DNA from: JACMLD01 sp039916305
GTDB taxonomy: Bacteria; Bacteroidota; Bacteroidia; Chitinophagales; Chitinophagaceae
Direction of reading: 5' to 3'
Length of the DNA: 64,000 nt
NCBI GenBank assembly: GCA_039916305.1
Contig: JBDSLR010000040.1
Coordinates: 9,418 to 73,417, forward strand
The position numbers and the translations under genes were made by a program. Below are positions 15,751 to 25,102 of this stretch, piece by piece (position 1 is the first letter of the stretch; each line of letters opens with the position of its first letter). Below the pieces are notes generated by a model. It had not been told where the DNA came from and searched no databases. It worked only from the letters and a program-made list of their open reading frames with translations.

Positions 15751-17205
15751 TCACTGTCCTGCCGCTACACTATACGATCTTTTATCGCCCCACATATTCA
15801 GTAGTTCTGATGAGCAGATTTTAAAGTTGCCGCTCAGGCTTATATACAAACCAAGTATATCCTGCTGGTTAAGCGGCTCACCGTCCAGCGATTCAAAACG
15901 CGCATTATAAACATTCACCAGGTTAGTATAAACTGAGCCGGTAGGCCATACCTGTGTGCCGCGATTGCTGATATTTACCAGTTTGAATTTTACCCCGGCA
16001 TGGCGCTGGCATTTTACCGCAATGGCTTGTGGCTGCTCATGGCTGTCAATAAACATGTCTACACCTACAATGCTGTCTGCGCTATTGTCTTCCTGAGAAT
16101 ACATCATGGCATTTTGCGCCAGTTTAAAAGGCGTCGGTGTTCCGGGTACATTGGGCATTACGGGTTTTGCATTTACTGCCGGTTTCTTACCCAGGTTGCT
16201 GATGACAGCATCTGCAAATTCGGTGGTATTTACTGACTTTATGGATTTATCGCCAAAGTCACCGGTATGTATGCCGTTCTCTAATGTGTACAACAAGGCG
16301 TTTTCTATTATGCCGGAATTTTCTGTTAAACCAACATGCAGCAGCATTGCAATACCGCTTAATAATAACGCAGTAGGGTTGGCAATATTTTTTCCGGCAA
16401 TGTCTGGGGCGGTGCCGTGCACCGCTTCAAAAATAGAAATGTGATCGCCTATATTGGCCGAAGGGGCAAAGCCGAGCCCTCCCACCAGTCCGGCGCATAA
16501 ATCAGATACAATATCGCCCTGTAAATTGGTCAATACAACCACATCAAACAAATCCGGCCGGGTTACCAGTTTCATACACAAATCGTCTACAATAATATCA
16601 TCTGCTTTCAGTTCGGGATATTCTTTGGCTACCTCATAAAAACATTCCAGGAAAAGACCATCCGTTAATTTCATGATATTGGCCTTGTGTCCGCAACTGA
16701 TACGCACTGCTTTTTTTAGCCGGGCCATTTCAAACGCGTACCGGATAACCTGCATGCTGCCGGGGCGGGTAATAAAACGGCGACTGAGTGCCACATCGTG
16801 CGTAAGCATGTGTTCGATACCCCCATAAGTATCTTCAATATTTTCCCGGACAATGGTAATATCAATGGGTATACCAGCTTTGCTGAATACAGTGTTTACA
16901 CCATGCAATGTCTGGAATACCCTTTTGTTGGCAAAGGTATTCCAGGTTTTCCTGGCTGTAACGTTGATGCTTTTAACACCCTTTCCTTTAGGAGTTTCCA
17001 TTGGGCCTTTAAAAAGCAAACCCAATGATTCTATGGTCTGCTGGGCTTCCGGTGTCATACCGTTGGAAAAGCCTTTGTCGAACACCCATTTGCCCATGTC
17101 TACAAATTCATATTCCAGGGGTACATTATTGGCCGTAAAAATTTTTAAAACTGCGGCCATAATTTCCGGGCCGATGCCATCTCCATTTGCTACAGCAATT
17201 TTCAT
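15751..17205 (-). CDS. icd: Isocitrate dehydrogenase (NADP-type, with C-terminal extension)
   Basis: 484 residues. It oxidises isocitrate to 2-oxoglutarate and CO2 in the TCA cycle. The isopropylmalate/isocitrate dehydrogenase core covers about 1-335: VANGDGIGPEIM; substrate-site IVRENIEDTYGGIEH; metal-binding DDLCMKL and LQGDIVSDLCAGLVGGLG; HGTAPDIAGKNIANPTA. A C-terminal extension of about 140 residues with a small alpha/beta domain is present, as in Thermus/Rickettsia-type enzymes, so the length is normal for this subgroup. Cofactor preference (NADP) is inferred from the subgroup, not proven here. fumC lies at 37.8 kb. Confidence 0.93.
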   Translation of the reverse strand: MKIAVANGDGIGPEIMAAVLKIFTANNVPLEYEFVDMGKWVFDKGFSNGMTPEAQQTIESLGLLFKGPMETPKGKGVKSINVTARKTWNTFANKRVFQTLHGVNTVFSKAGIPIDITIVRENIEDTYGGIEHMLTHDVALSRRFITRPGSMQVIRYAFEMARLKKAVRISCGHKANIMKLTDGLFLECFYEVAKEYPELKADDIIVDDLCMKLVTRPDLFDVVVLTNLQGDIVSDLCAGLVGGLGFAPSANIGDHISIFEAVHGTAPDIAGKNIANPTALLLSGIAMLLHVGLTENSGIIENALLYTLENGIHTGDFGDKSIKSVNTTEFADAVISNLGKKPAVNAKPVMPNVPGTPTPFKLAQNAMMYSQEDNSADSIVGVDMFIDSHEQPQAIAVKCQRHAGVKFKLVNISNRGTQVWPTGSVYTNLVNVYNARFESLDGEPLNQQDILGLYISLSGNFKICSSELLNMWGDKRSYSVAAGQ

Positions 17206-17681
17206 GTGTTATTTTTTTTGTGGGTAAGCCAGTTAAATATATTTTAAATTTTTGTTCAATTTTTCCGGTAGATCCGGCAAATGGGGAACAATAAAGAAAA
17301 TTCATATGGCAATAATAAGGTATGCCTATGGGGTCAGGAATGCGCTCCAAATATAAGCGTAGTCACCCGCATTTTTTTAAATGAAATGTACAAAATTCTT
17401 TATCCGGCAGATTAAAAGGGAAAAGAATAAAAGGATGCTTTCCCGATGTTAGTTGCAGAAGATAATCAATCTTATTTTGTGATACTGGTTTGAACCGGCA
17501 CGTAAAAAATATTGGTTATAAAACTTGCTTTTTCAAAGATATAAGAGAAAATTTTGGCAACTGCGCCCATTATTCCTCAACTTTTTTCACTGATTTTCGG
17601 GCGCAGCGCTACGCCCTCTTTTGCGCTTTCCGCTCTCAGCTCACGTTTTTTGCTTATCTTTCGCCTGCAAACAAAATTCCT
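17206..17681. other. Non-coding spacer between icd and apaG
   Basis: About 475 bases between divergent genes. A frame runs in from 17490 but codes for nothing recognisable before the ApaG domain. A near-consensus -7 box (TATCTTTC, around 17655-17662) lies about 20 bases upstream of the apaG ATG. No other element was seen. Confidence 0.5.
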
Positions 17682-18068
17682 ATGGTCTCTAAAGTCTCAG
17701 AAGGCATAGAAATAAGTGTAGAAACTTTCTACCAGCCAGACTACTCCAACCCCCTGCAGTCTGAGTTTATGTTTGCATACCGCATAGCAATAGAAAATAA
17801 GAACAGCTTCCCCGTAAAATTGCACCGCCGCCATTGGCAGATTTTTGACAGCAATGGTCAAAACCGTGAAGTGGATGGTGAAGGTGTAGTAGGCGTACAG
17901 CCTACCCTGAACCCCGGCGAAAAATACCAGTATGTAAGCGGTTGTAACCTGCGCACAGAAATGGGCCGTATGATTGGCACCTACCAGATGGAGAACCTCA
18001 GCACCAAAAAAATCTTTGAAGTAACCATTCCCTCGTTTGAAATGGTGGTGCCTTTTAAGAATAACTAG
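17682..18068 (+). CDS. apaG: ApaG domain protein (Co2+/Mg2+ efflux-associated)
   Basis: 128 residues from ATG 17682; the open frame extends upstream to 17490 but family length (about 125) and the N-terminal sequence VSKVSEGIEISVETFYQPDYS fix this start. It is a single fibronectin-III-like beta sandwich with IENKNSFPVKLHRRHWQIFDS and the Gly-rich segment VDGEGVVGVQPTLNPGE typical of ApaG. ApaG is a small cytoplasmic protein linked genetically to Co resistance and Ap4A metabolism; its biochemical role is unsettled. It is not adjacent to ksgA/apaH here. Confidence 0.93.
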   Translation: MVSKVSEGIEISVETFYQPDYSNPLQSEFMFAYRIAIENKNSFPVKLHRRHWQIFDSNGQNREVDGEGVVGVQPTLNPGEKYQYVSGCNLRTEMGRMIGTYQMENLSTKKIFEVTIPSFEMVVPFKNN

Positions 18069-18237
18069 CCAGCTTTTTGCCGCAGATCCGCAGATTGAAT
18101 TTTTACGCTATTTTTTTATCGTTACTCATTTAGGTTGGTCAGCCCCTGTGCACCACAACAGAACAGTATCTCGCTTTAATTAGTTTGTCCATAATCTGCG
18201 GCATGACGATTTTGCGGACATTTACAGCCGTAAAAAT

Positions 18238-18267
18238 AAACAAGCCCCGGTTTCCCGGGGCTTGTTT
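18238..18267 (+). terminator. Strong hairpin, probable terminator downstream of apaG
   Basis: A perfect 13-bp stem (AAACAAGCCCCGG at 18238-18250, CCGGGGCTTGTTT at 18255-18267) with a 4-base loop. The following bases (CTGTC) are not T-rich, so termination would depend on the TTT at the end of the stem. On the minus strand it is followed by ATTTTTA. Confidence 0.55.
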
Positions 18268-18435
18268 CTGTCAATACAGGCAGGCAATCGTATCATTAAA
18301 TGTAAAGTCTTTTTTTGTTTTCCAAAGAATTAATAAAAATTTATTTTTAGCAGCATCCGGATGTACGCTTTTTATAGTAGTCTGTGCTGCCGTGAAATTA
18401 ATAGCATTCGTGCCAAATAGTGTCCCTGGCGTTCG

Positions 18436-18443
18436 TATATTTG
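18436..18443 (+). promoter_or_regulatory. TAnnTTTG -7 box deciding the mfd start
   Basis: TATATTTG matches the Bacteroidota -7 consensus and lies 8 bases before ATG 18452. It supports that ATG over the longer upstream frame. Confidence 0.5.
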
Positions 18444-18451
18444 CAGCCTTC

Positions 18452-21400
18452 ATGAATTTGAATGTGTTGCTGGAAGCGTTTGGTAAAGATTCCCGCGTTT
18501 TTTCTATTGCGGACAGGATTACTATGTCCAAACCCCAGCAGCTGTTTCTCAAAAACCTGCAAGGCAGCGCCTCCCAATTTGTAGTAGCGGCTATTTTTCA
18601 GCATCCCACCTGTGCGCAGGTTAACCACGTTATTGTACTTAATGATGCAGAAGAAGCGGCTTATTTTCATAACACCCTGGAGAATCTCACCAATGCGCTG
18701 GACCTTTTTTACTTTCCCTCTTCCTTTAAAAATAGAAAGAATTTCCGGCTGCTCAATTCATCGCATGTCATGCTGCGTACCGAAGCATTGACCAAACTGA
18801 GCGGCGGCGGCAATAAAAAAATCGTTGTTACCTATCCCGAAGCGCTGTTTGAAAAAGTGGTGCTGCCAAAAACACTCTCGGCCAATATCATCCGCATAAA
18901 AAATGGGGATGTGCTGGACATTAACAAACTGCTGGAACAACTCGCCGGCTACGGTTTTAACCGTACTGATTTTGTATATGAGCCCGGCCAGTTTGCCGTA
19001 CGTGGCGGCATCCTGGATATTTATTCTTTTGGTAATGAAAAGCCTTACCGTATTGAATTGTTTGGCAATGATGTAGACTCTATCCGCATTTTTGATCCGG
19101 AAACACAGCTGAGTGAAAGAAAACTGCTGCAGGTAACCATCATACCCAATGTGGAAACCCAGTTTGAAGATGGCGAGAAAGTTTCTTTGCTGGAGTTTTT
19201 GCAGGAGAATACTGCCGTTTGGCTGCAGGACTGGGAGGTGATAAAAGAAAAAATGCTGGTGGAAGAGGAAGATCTTCAGTTCTTTATTGAACTGCAGCGG
19301 GAAGCCGGTCCTGCTACCCGTAAGCCAGCCAATGATGATGACGATGATAAACTGGAAAAGAAGGTTGTTGCTGAAGAGGATTTTATAAAGGCGGATGAGC
19401 TGGAAGAACAGATTAACACCAGGCACCGCATAGAATTTGGTCACCAGCCATCACAGCCCACTTTTCATGAAATTGAATTTCATACCAAGGAACAACCCGC
19501 TTTTAACCGTCAGTTTGATATGCTGATCAGAGATTTAAAAAGCAGGGAGGCTAATAAATATGATATCTACCTGTTTGCGGAAAATCCAAAACAGTTAGAA
19601 CGCCTGCACACCATTTTTACAGATCTGAAAGCAGACATACAACTGACACCAGTACCGGTGTCTATTCACCAGGGGTTTATTGATGATGACTTAAAAATAA
19701 TCTGTTATACCGATCACCAGATTTTTCAGCGCTACCACAAATACCGGGTAAAGCAGGCTTACAATAAAAACAAGGCGCTTACCTTAAGAACCCTGCGGGA
19801 GCTACAGCCAGGCGATTATGTAACCCATATTGATCATGGCGTGGGTGTGTACAGCGGATTGCAAAAGATAGAAGCCAATGGTAAACTGCAGGAAGCCGTG
19901 CGCATCATTTATAAAGACAGCGATATTTTATATGTAAACATCAACTCGCTGCATAAAATAGCCAAATTCACAGGCAAAGAAGGGTCTGTACCAAAAGTGA
20001 ATAAGCTGGGCAGTGATGTGTGGAACCGCCTTAAGGAAAAAACCAAGACCAAGGTAAAGGAGATTGCATTTGATCTTATTAAGTTATACGCCCAGCGAAA
20101 AGCGCAGGTGGGTTTTGCGCACCTGCCGGATAATTACATGCAGACAGAACTTGAAGCATCGTTTATTTATGAAGACACCCCCGACCAGAGCAAGGCTTCA
20201 GCAGATGTAAAAAAAGACATGGAATTGCCCGCACCTATGGATCGCCTGGTATGCGGAGATGTAGGATTCGGTAAAACGGAAATTGCCGTTCGCGCAGCGT
20301 TTAAAACCTGCTGCGATGGTAAGCAGGCCGTTATTTTGGTGCCTACTACCATCCTTGCTTTTCAGCATTATAAAACATTCAGTGAGCGGTTAAAAGACTT
20401 CCCGGTAACCATCGATTACCTGAACCGCTTTAAGTCTTCCAAAGAAAAAAAGGAAACCCTCAAAAGGCTGGAAGAGGGAAAAGTTGACATCATCATCGGC
20501 ACCCATGCCTTGCTGGGCAAAGAAATAAAGTTTAAAGACCTTGGACTGATGGTGATAGATGAGGAGCAGAAATTTGGTGTAGCAGCAAAAGAAAAAATAA
20601 AAACCCTGCGCACAAATGTGGATTGCCTTACCCTAACGGCAACGCCTATACCAAGAACACTGCAATTTAGCCTGATGGGTGCACGGGATCTTAGCATCAT
20701 TAACACACCGCCGCCTAACCGGCAGCCTATACAAACCGAAGTGGCCGTTTTTAACGAAGACTTCATCCGCGATGCTGTTTACTACGAAACCGAAAGGGGT
20801 GGACAAGTTTTCTTTATCCATAACCGGGTAAATGGCCTGGGAGAAATGGCAGGTCTTATACAAGGCCTCTGTCCTGACTTAAGCATTGGTTTTGCACACG
20901 GTCAGCTGGAAGGCCATGAACTGGAAGAGCGCATTCTTGATTTTATTGAGCAGAAATATGATGTACTGGTTTGTACCAATATTGTTGAAAGCGGCGTAGA
21001 CATTCCCAATGTAAATACTATTATTATCAACAATGCCCACCAGTTTGGCTTAAGTGATTTGCACCAGCTGCGGGGCAGGGTGGGCCGCAGCAATAAAAAA
21101 GCGTTCTGTTATTTACTGGCGCCACCGGTAAGCACATTACCATCTGATTCAAGAAAGCGACTGCAAACGCTGGAACAGCACAGCGAACTGGGCAGCGGTT
21201 TCCAGATAGCCATGCGCGACCTGGACATACGCGGTGCGGGCAATATGCTGGGCGGTGAGCAAAGCGGGTTTATGGCTGAGATTGGGTTTGAAATGTACCA
21301 GAAGATCCTTGATGAAGCCATTCGCGAATTGAAACGTACTTCTTTCCGCGAGGTGTTTAAAGAGGAAATACAAAAGCAGGAAGATTTTGTGCAGGATTGC

Positions 21401-21868
21401 ACCATTGATACAGATTTAGAGATACTCATACCCGATAGTTATGTTGAAAGTATAACAGAACGCTTATCGCTGTACACGCGGCTTGACAATTGCGATACCG
21501 AAGCTGAATTAAAGGATTTTCACAAAGAAATGGCCGACCGGTTTGGTCCTGTACCTGCGCAGGTGGAAGACCTGTTCATTACTTTGCGCTGCCGTAAACT
21601 GGCGGTAGAATTAGGCTTCGAAAAAATGAGCCTGAAAGACAATATTCTGCGCTGCTTTTTTATCAACCGCCCCGATTCTCCGTATTTTGAGTCGGATATT
21701 TTTAAAAATACCCTCGATTTTTTACAGAAGGATACCAATAAGGCCAAGCTGAAACAGGTAGGAAAATTGTTCCTGCTGGTTGTAAATGATGTAAAGAGTA
21801 TGGAAGCCATGCTTAGCTTCCTGCAACGAATGCACAAGTCAGTTATAAGGGTGGAAGTACTGGGCTGA
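18452..21868 (+). CDS. mfd: Mfd, transcription-repair coupling factor
   Basis: 1138 residues from ATG 18452; an 89-residue upstream extension has no family match. Mfd pushes stalled RNA polymerase off DNA and recruits UvrA. Order: UvrB-like N-terminal domains (about 1-340, including GGGNKKIVVTYPEAL and FAVRGGILDIYSFG), a short acidic linker with a DDDDD run (about 378-384), RNA-polymerase-interacting domain (about 445-520, LQPGDYVTHIDHGVGVYSGL), SF2 translocase (Walker A GDVGFGKTE, DEEQ box VIDEEQKFGV, TATPIPRT, LRGRVGRS), and C-terminal TRCF domain. uvrC lies in the same window at 5.8 kb. Confidence 0.97.
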   Translation: MNLNVLLEAFGKDSRVFSIADRITMSKPQQLFLKNLQGSASQFVVAAIFQHPTCAQVNHVIVLNDAEEAAYFHNTLENLTNALDLFYFPSSFKNRKNFRLLNSSHVMLRTEALTKLSGGGNKKIVVTYPEALFEKVVLPKTLSANIIRIKNGDVLDINKLLEQLAGYGFNRTDFVYEPGQFAVRGGILDIYSFGNEKPYRIELFGNDVDSIRIFDPETQLSERKLLQVTIIPNVETQFEDGEKVSLLEFLQENTAVWLQDWEVIKEKMLVEEEDLQFFIELQREAGPATRKPANDDDDDKLEKKVVAEEDFIKADELEEQINTRHRIEFGHQPSQPTFHEIEFHTKEQPAFNRQFDMLIRDLKSREANKYDIYLFAENPKQLERLHTIFTDLKADIQLTPVPVSIHQGFIDDDLKIICYTDHQIFQRYHKYRVKQAYNKNKALTLRTLRELQPGDYVTHIDHGVGVYSGLQKIEANGKLQEAVRIIYKDSDILYVNINSLHKIAKFTGKEGSVPKVNKLGSDVWNRLKEKTKTKVKEIAFDLIKLYAQRKAQVGFAHLPDNYMQTELEASFIYEDTPDQSKASADVKKDMELPAPMDRLVCGDVGFGKTEIAVRAAFKTCCDGKQAVILVPTTILAFQHYKTFSERLKDFPVTIDYLNRFKSSKEKKETLKRLEEGKVDIIIGTHALLGKEIKFKDLGLMVIDEEQKFGVAAKEKIKTLRTNVDCLTLTATPIPRTLQFSLMGARDLSIINTPPPNRQPIQTEVAVFNEDFIRDAVYYETERGGQVFFIHNRVNGLGEMAGLIQGLCPDLSIGFAHGQLEGHELEERILDFIEQKYDVLVCTNIVESGVDIPNVNTIIINNAHQFGLSDLHQLRGRVGRSNKKAFCYLLAPPVSTLPSDSRKRLQTLEQHSELGSGFQIAMRDLDIRGAGNMLGGEQSGFMAEIGFEMYQKILDEAIRELKRTSFREVFKEEIQKQEDFVQDCTIDTDLEILIPDSYVESITERLSLYTRLDNCDTEAELKDFHKEMADRFGPVPAQVEDLFITLRCRKLAVELGFEKMSLKDNILRCFFINRPDSPYFESDIFKNTLDFLQKDTNKAKLKQVGKLFLLVVNDVKSMEAMLSFLQRMHKSVIRVEVLG

Positions 21869-21934
21869 TAGTTAGCAACACGCTTACTGATGGCTGCGCA
21901 AATGCGCTAAAAAATCTCAACGATAAGCTGTGAA

Positions 21935-22363
21935 TCAGAGGTCCTTTTCCATTACATAATGCGGAATAGTAACTTCTGTAAATTCCTCCCCGGTGATGCG
22001 GTAACCCTGTTTTTCATAAAACCCGGAGGCAGTTTTACGGGCGTGCATCAGTAGCTTTCTATAACCCATATCGCGGGCAATATTTTCCGCAAAGTTCATA
22101 AGCGCCCGGCCAATACCCTTGCCCTGCACATTATTTAAAACAGCCATCTGGCGCAGGCGGGCAGTTTTATCGGCCTGTTTAATGAGCATGCAGCAGCCCA
22201 GCATGCGCTCGTCTTCAAAAGCGCCAATCAGCACTTCTTCTTTTTCTTTTTCCAGTTCTTCTGGGGTAAAGCTAAGGCCAAGCGGTTTGCGCAATATGTC
22301 CATGCGCATCTGAACCATTTGCTGGTATTCCCTGGAGCCGTGATCTATAATCTTTAATGCCAT
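21935..22363 (-). CDS. GNAT family N-acetyltransferase
   Basis: 142 residues, a complete single GNAT domain. The acetyl-CoA binding loop is visible as VQGKGIGRALMNFAE (motif A, Q/RxxGxG/A) after the strand RLRQMAVLNN, and ASGFYEKQGYRITGEEF forms motif B. The substrate cannot be predicted. It converges with mfd and is divergent from gldF; the shared upstream spacer holds copy 2 of the palindromic repeat. Confidence 0.88.
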   Translation of the reverse strand: MALKIIDHGSREYQQMVQMRMDILRKPLGLSFTPEELEKEKEEVLIGAFEDERMLGCCMLIKQADKTARLRQMAVLNNVQGKGIGRALMNFAENIARDMGYRKLLMHARKTASGFYEKQGYRITGEEFTEVTIPHYVMEKDL

Positions 22364-22442
22364 GCAGTTAGCTTATTAATGTTGGATTGTCCCCGAATTT
22401 ACAAAGAAATTGTGGATTTAAGGATTTAGTGATGCAGCAGGC

Positions 22443-22533
22443 AATTGCTGATTTCGGAATTGTGTGATTTGGTGATTTCTTTTTTGCCAGTCCCGCACAA
22501 ATCCCAAAATCTCTACATCTCAAAATCAACAAT
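22443..22533. repeat. Palindromic intergenic repeat, copy 2
   Basis: Starts with AATTGCTGATTT (22443-22454), identical to the end of copy 1, and finishes with AAATCAACAAT (22523-22533), a degenerate inverse of it. The interior has GATTTGGTGATTT-like units mirrored by AAATCCCAAAATC. It lies between the divergent acetyltransferase and gldF genes. Confidence 0.5.
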
Positions 22534-22574
22534 ATCGAACTGCATTATTCATTTTTTCTCTGCGTTGAATACAT

Positions 22575-22582
22575 TATTTTTG
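22575..22582 (+). promoter_or_regulatory. TAnnTTTG -7 box immediately before gldF
   Basis: TATTTTTG matches the consensus and ends 4 bases before the gldF ATG (22587), the same spacing as for nadC. A leaderless or very short-leader mRNA is implied if it is used. Confidence 0.5.
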
Positions 22583-22586
22583 GCGC

Positions 22587-23318
22587 ATGTGGCCTGTTTG
22601 CAAAAAAGAATTCCGGCAGTTTTTCAGCAGTCTTACGGGTATGATAGCCCTGGCAGTATTTTTATTGCTGAACGGCCTGTTCTTGTTTGTTTTTCCAGAC
22701 AGCAATATGCTGGATTTTGGATATGCCACGCTGGATAAGTTTTTTGAGTTGGCTCCCTGGATACTCACGTTTCTTGTGCCGGCTATTACCATGCGCAGCC
22801 TGGCCGATGAATTTAAGGGCGGCACCTACGAAATCCTCCAGACCAAACCACTTGGGTATCCTCAACTGGTAGCTGGCAAATACTTTGGATGCCTGCTCAT
22901 TGTGCTGATGGCTTTACTACCTACCATTTTGTATGCATTTACCATGCAGGCTTTAAGCGCCGGCGGTGCGGGCATCGATTTGGGCGGCACGGTTGGCTCT
23001 TATATTGGCCTGTTTTTTTTAGCAGCTGTATTTACTGCCATTGGCATATGCTGCAGCAGTTTTACCAGTAATGCAGTGGTTGCTTTTATAGTAAGTGCTT
23101 TTGCCTGTTTTATTTTATACAGTGGATTCAACGCCATCAGCCGGGTAGCAGCCCTTGCTTCCGGTGCGGATTATTATATTGAAATGCTGGGGATTGATTT
23201 TCATTACCGCAGCATCAGCCGGGGCGTGATAGACAGCCGTGATATTGTTTATTTTATCAGCATAATTGCATTCTTTTTGTTGTTTACCCAACGCAACCTT
23301 ATTAAACGCAGGCCCTGA
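22587..23318 (+). CDS. gldF: GldF, ABC transporter permease for gliding
   Basis: 243 residues with six hydrophobic helices in the ABC-2 permease pattern; the N-terminus MWPVCKKEFRQFFSSLTGMI and the segment MRSLADEFKGGTYEILQTKPL are typical of GldF. It forms, with GldG and the ATPase GldA (not in this window), an ABC transporter required for gliding in Flavobacterium johnsoniae but absent from some gliders. The stop codon is directly followed by the gldG ATG, indicating one operon. Confidence 0.93.
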   Translation: MWPVCKKEFRQFFSSLTGMIALAVFLLLNGLFLFVFPDSNMLDFGYATLDKFFELAPWILTFLVPAITMRSLADEFKGGTYEILQTKPLGYPQLVAGKYFGCLLIVLMALLPTILYAFTMQALSAGGAGIDLGGTVGSYIGLFFLAAVFTAIGICCSSFTSNAVVAFIVSAFACFILYSGFNAISRVAALASGADYYIEMLGIDFHYRSISRGVIDSRDIVYFISIIAFFLLFTQRNLIKRRP

Positions 23319-25040
23319 ATGAAAAAATTGCTGGCTACAAAATACTGGTGGATTGTTTTACCTGCACTGCTGGTGCTGGTCAACTGGGCCGCGTCTTATT
23401 TTAATGTGCGTGCAGATCTTACGTCAGAGAAAAGATACACCCTGTCTCAACCCACCAAAAAAATGCTGCGGGGTATTAAAGACCAGGTAAACATCACTGT
23501 TTTCCTGGAAGGTGATATGCCCAAAGACTTCAAAAAACTAAAAAACACTACCCAGGAATTATTGCAGGAGTTTAAAGAAGTGGGCAAAAGCAATATAAAA
23601 TATGTATTTGAAAAAGCAGGTGCGGGGTTGAATGATTCGGCCAAATCATATTTCCAGGATTCTATTGCCAGGCTCGGTATCAAGCCCTATACCATCAACG
23701 CGCAAACGAAGGAAGGCGAAGGAACGGAGCAAAGACAAGTGGTGCCGGGCGCCTTACTTTCTTATAATGGCAGGGTGATGGCGGTAGATTTGCTGGCCGG
23801 TCAGAACTCAGGGCTTGACGAAAGCTCCATCAACCGCGTAGAAGCTACCCTTGAATACAAGTTTGCCAATGCCATACACAAACTCACCAAAGACACTGTT
23901 CCACTGATTGGATATCTTACCGGCAACGGGGAACCGCTTTCTTATAACGTTTATGATCTCATAGAAAGAAACCTGAAACCCAATTACGCTTTCCGCATTT
24001 TTAACCTGGACAGCTTTCCATCGGTACCTGCTGTTTTCAGCGCTATGATTATTGCCAAGCCCACGCAAAAATTTACAGATGAACAGAAACTGAAAATTGA
24101 TCAGTATGTAATGCGGGGTGGCAAAATATTGTGGATGGTAGATCAGCTGTTTGCAGAAATGGACAGCTTACGCAGGGCACAGAATGAATTTATTGCCTTT
24201 GACAGGGGACTTAACCTGGACGACCTGCTTTTTAAATATGGTGTGCGCATCAACCAGGACCTGGTGCAGGATTTAAACTGTGCTAAAATTGCCACCACCG
24301 TAGGCGAAGCAGGTGGTAAACCGCAGATAGAGCCCTTATCGTGGACCTACTTTCCATTGCTTAGCAATTTTAACGGGCATCCTGTTGCTAAAAACCTTGA
24401 TTACGTAGTCGCGGAATTTCCCAACAGTATAGACACGGTAGCGGCGGCGGGCATCAGCAAAACTATTTTACTGGCCACTTCCGCAGAAAGCAGGATATTG
24501 AGCACCCCTGCAAAAGTTAGCTGGAATAGTATTCAAACGGAAGAAGACTTAAAAAGATTTAATGGCGGTAATATACCGGTAGCTGTTTTGCTGGAGGGGC
24601 AATTCAATTCTCTTTTTACCAACCGGCTGGGGACAGATATGCAAAATAACCTGAATGTTATAGGGGAACCGTTTGTGGCGCAGGCAGGAAAGCCGGGTAA
24701 GATGATTGTGCTTTCAGACGGTGATATAGCTATGAACCTGATGACGCAGAACGACGGGCCATTGCAGATGGGTATGCCGGAAGCCTATCCTGCTTTCAGG
24801 TACAAATATGCCAATAGTGAATTTGTAATGAATTGCATAGAATACCTGGTAGATAATTCCGGTATATTGGAAGCCCGCAGCAAAGACATTACCCTACGTT
24901 TGCTGGATAAGAAAAAACTAGAAACGGATAAAGTGAAATGGCAGCTCATTAATATTACCGGGCCGCTTTTACTGGTCATTTTGGCCGGTAGTTTGTACCA
25001 ATTTATGCGCAAAAGAAAATATAGCAAAATCAGTTCATAA
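23319..25040 (+). CDS. gldG: GldG, gliding-associated ABC transporter substrate-binding-like protein
   Basis: 573 residues. An N-terminal membrane helix (about 10-27), a large periplasmic region and a C-terminal helix (about 546-564, ITGPLLLVILAGSLYQFM) give the usual GldG topology. The family start FNVRADLTSEKRYTLSQPTK and the segment IGYLTGNGEP (ABC_transp_aux, DUF4350-like) are present. It follows gldF without a gap. Together they would make the membrane part of the GldAFG transporter; the transported substrate is unknown even in model species. Confidence 0.93.
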   Translation: MKKLLATKYWWIVLPALLVLVNWAASYFNVRADLTSEKRYTLSQPTKKMLRGIKDQVNITVFLEGDMPKDFKKLKNTTQELLQEFKEVGKSNIKYVFEKAGAGLNDSAKSYFQDSIARLGIKPYTINAQTKEGEGTEQRQVVPGALLSYNGRVMAVDLLAGQNSGLDESSINRVEATLEYKFANAIHKLTKDTVPLIGYLTGNGEPLSYNVYDLIERNLKPNYAFRIFNLDSFPSVPAVFSAMIIAKPTQKFTDEQKLKIDQYVMRGGKILWMVDQLFAEMDSLRRAQNEFIAFDRGLNLDDLLFKYGVRINQDLVQDLNCAKIATTVGEAGGKPQIEPLSWTYFPLLSNFNGHPVAKNLDYVVAEFPNSIDTVAAAGISKTILLATSAESRILSTPAKVSWNSIQTEEDLKRFNGGNIPVAVLLEGQFNSLFTNRLGTDMQNNLNVIGEPFVAQAGKPGKMIVLSDGDIAMNLMTQNDGPLQMGMPEAYPAFRYKYANSEFVMNCIEYLVDNSGILEARSKDITLRLLDKKKLETDKVKWQLINITGPLLLVILAGSLYQFMRKRKYSKISS

Positions 25041-25062
25041 GTGTATGGTTGGCTGCGCAAAT

Positions 25063-25095
25063 GAACCATGAACTACCGAACTTTGAACTAAGAAC
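25063..25095. repeat. Heptad GAAC direct repeat upstream of terC
   Basis: Five GAAC tetramers at 25063, 25070, 25078, 25085 and 25092, spaced 7-8 bases, in the short spacer between gldG and the TerC gene. If translated from an upstream start it would add low-complexity residues to TerC, which is another reason to prefer ATG 25103. Confidence 0.5.
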
Positions 25096-25102
25096 CACAA
25101 AA

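Larger units (their letters stand above)
18069..18451. other. Non-coding spacer between apaG and mfd
   Basis: About 380 bases. It contains tandem CCGCAGAT repeats (18080-18095) with an inverted copy at 18194-18201, a strong GC-rich hairpin (18238-18267) and the mfd promoter box (18436-18443). A frame continuous with mfd starts at 18185, but it crosses the hairpin and the promoter box and is not thought to be translated. Confidence 0.5.

Noticed and set aside
17478..17502. tRNA T-arm-like sequence (GGTTCAAACC on the minus strand)
   Set aside because: The flanking bases do not form a T-stem and no acceptor, D or anticodon arm is present at the right distances.
18185..18451. 89-codon N-terminal extension of Mfd
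   Set aside because: It reads through a strong hairpin and the TAnnTTTG promoter box, and has no counterpart in the Mfd family.
18758..19444. 228-codon minus-strand frame inside mfd
   Set aside because: Antisense shadow of a well-supported gene; the product is rich in Phe, Gln and Ile without a recognisable motif.
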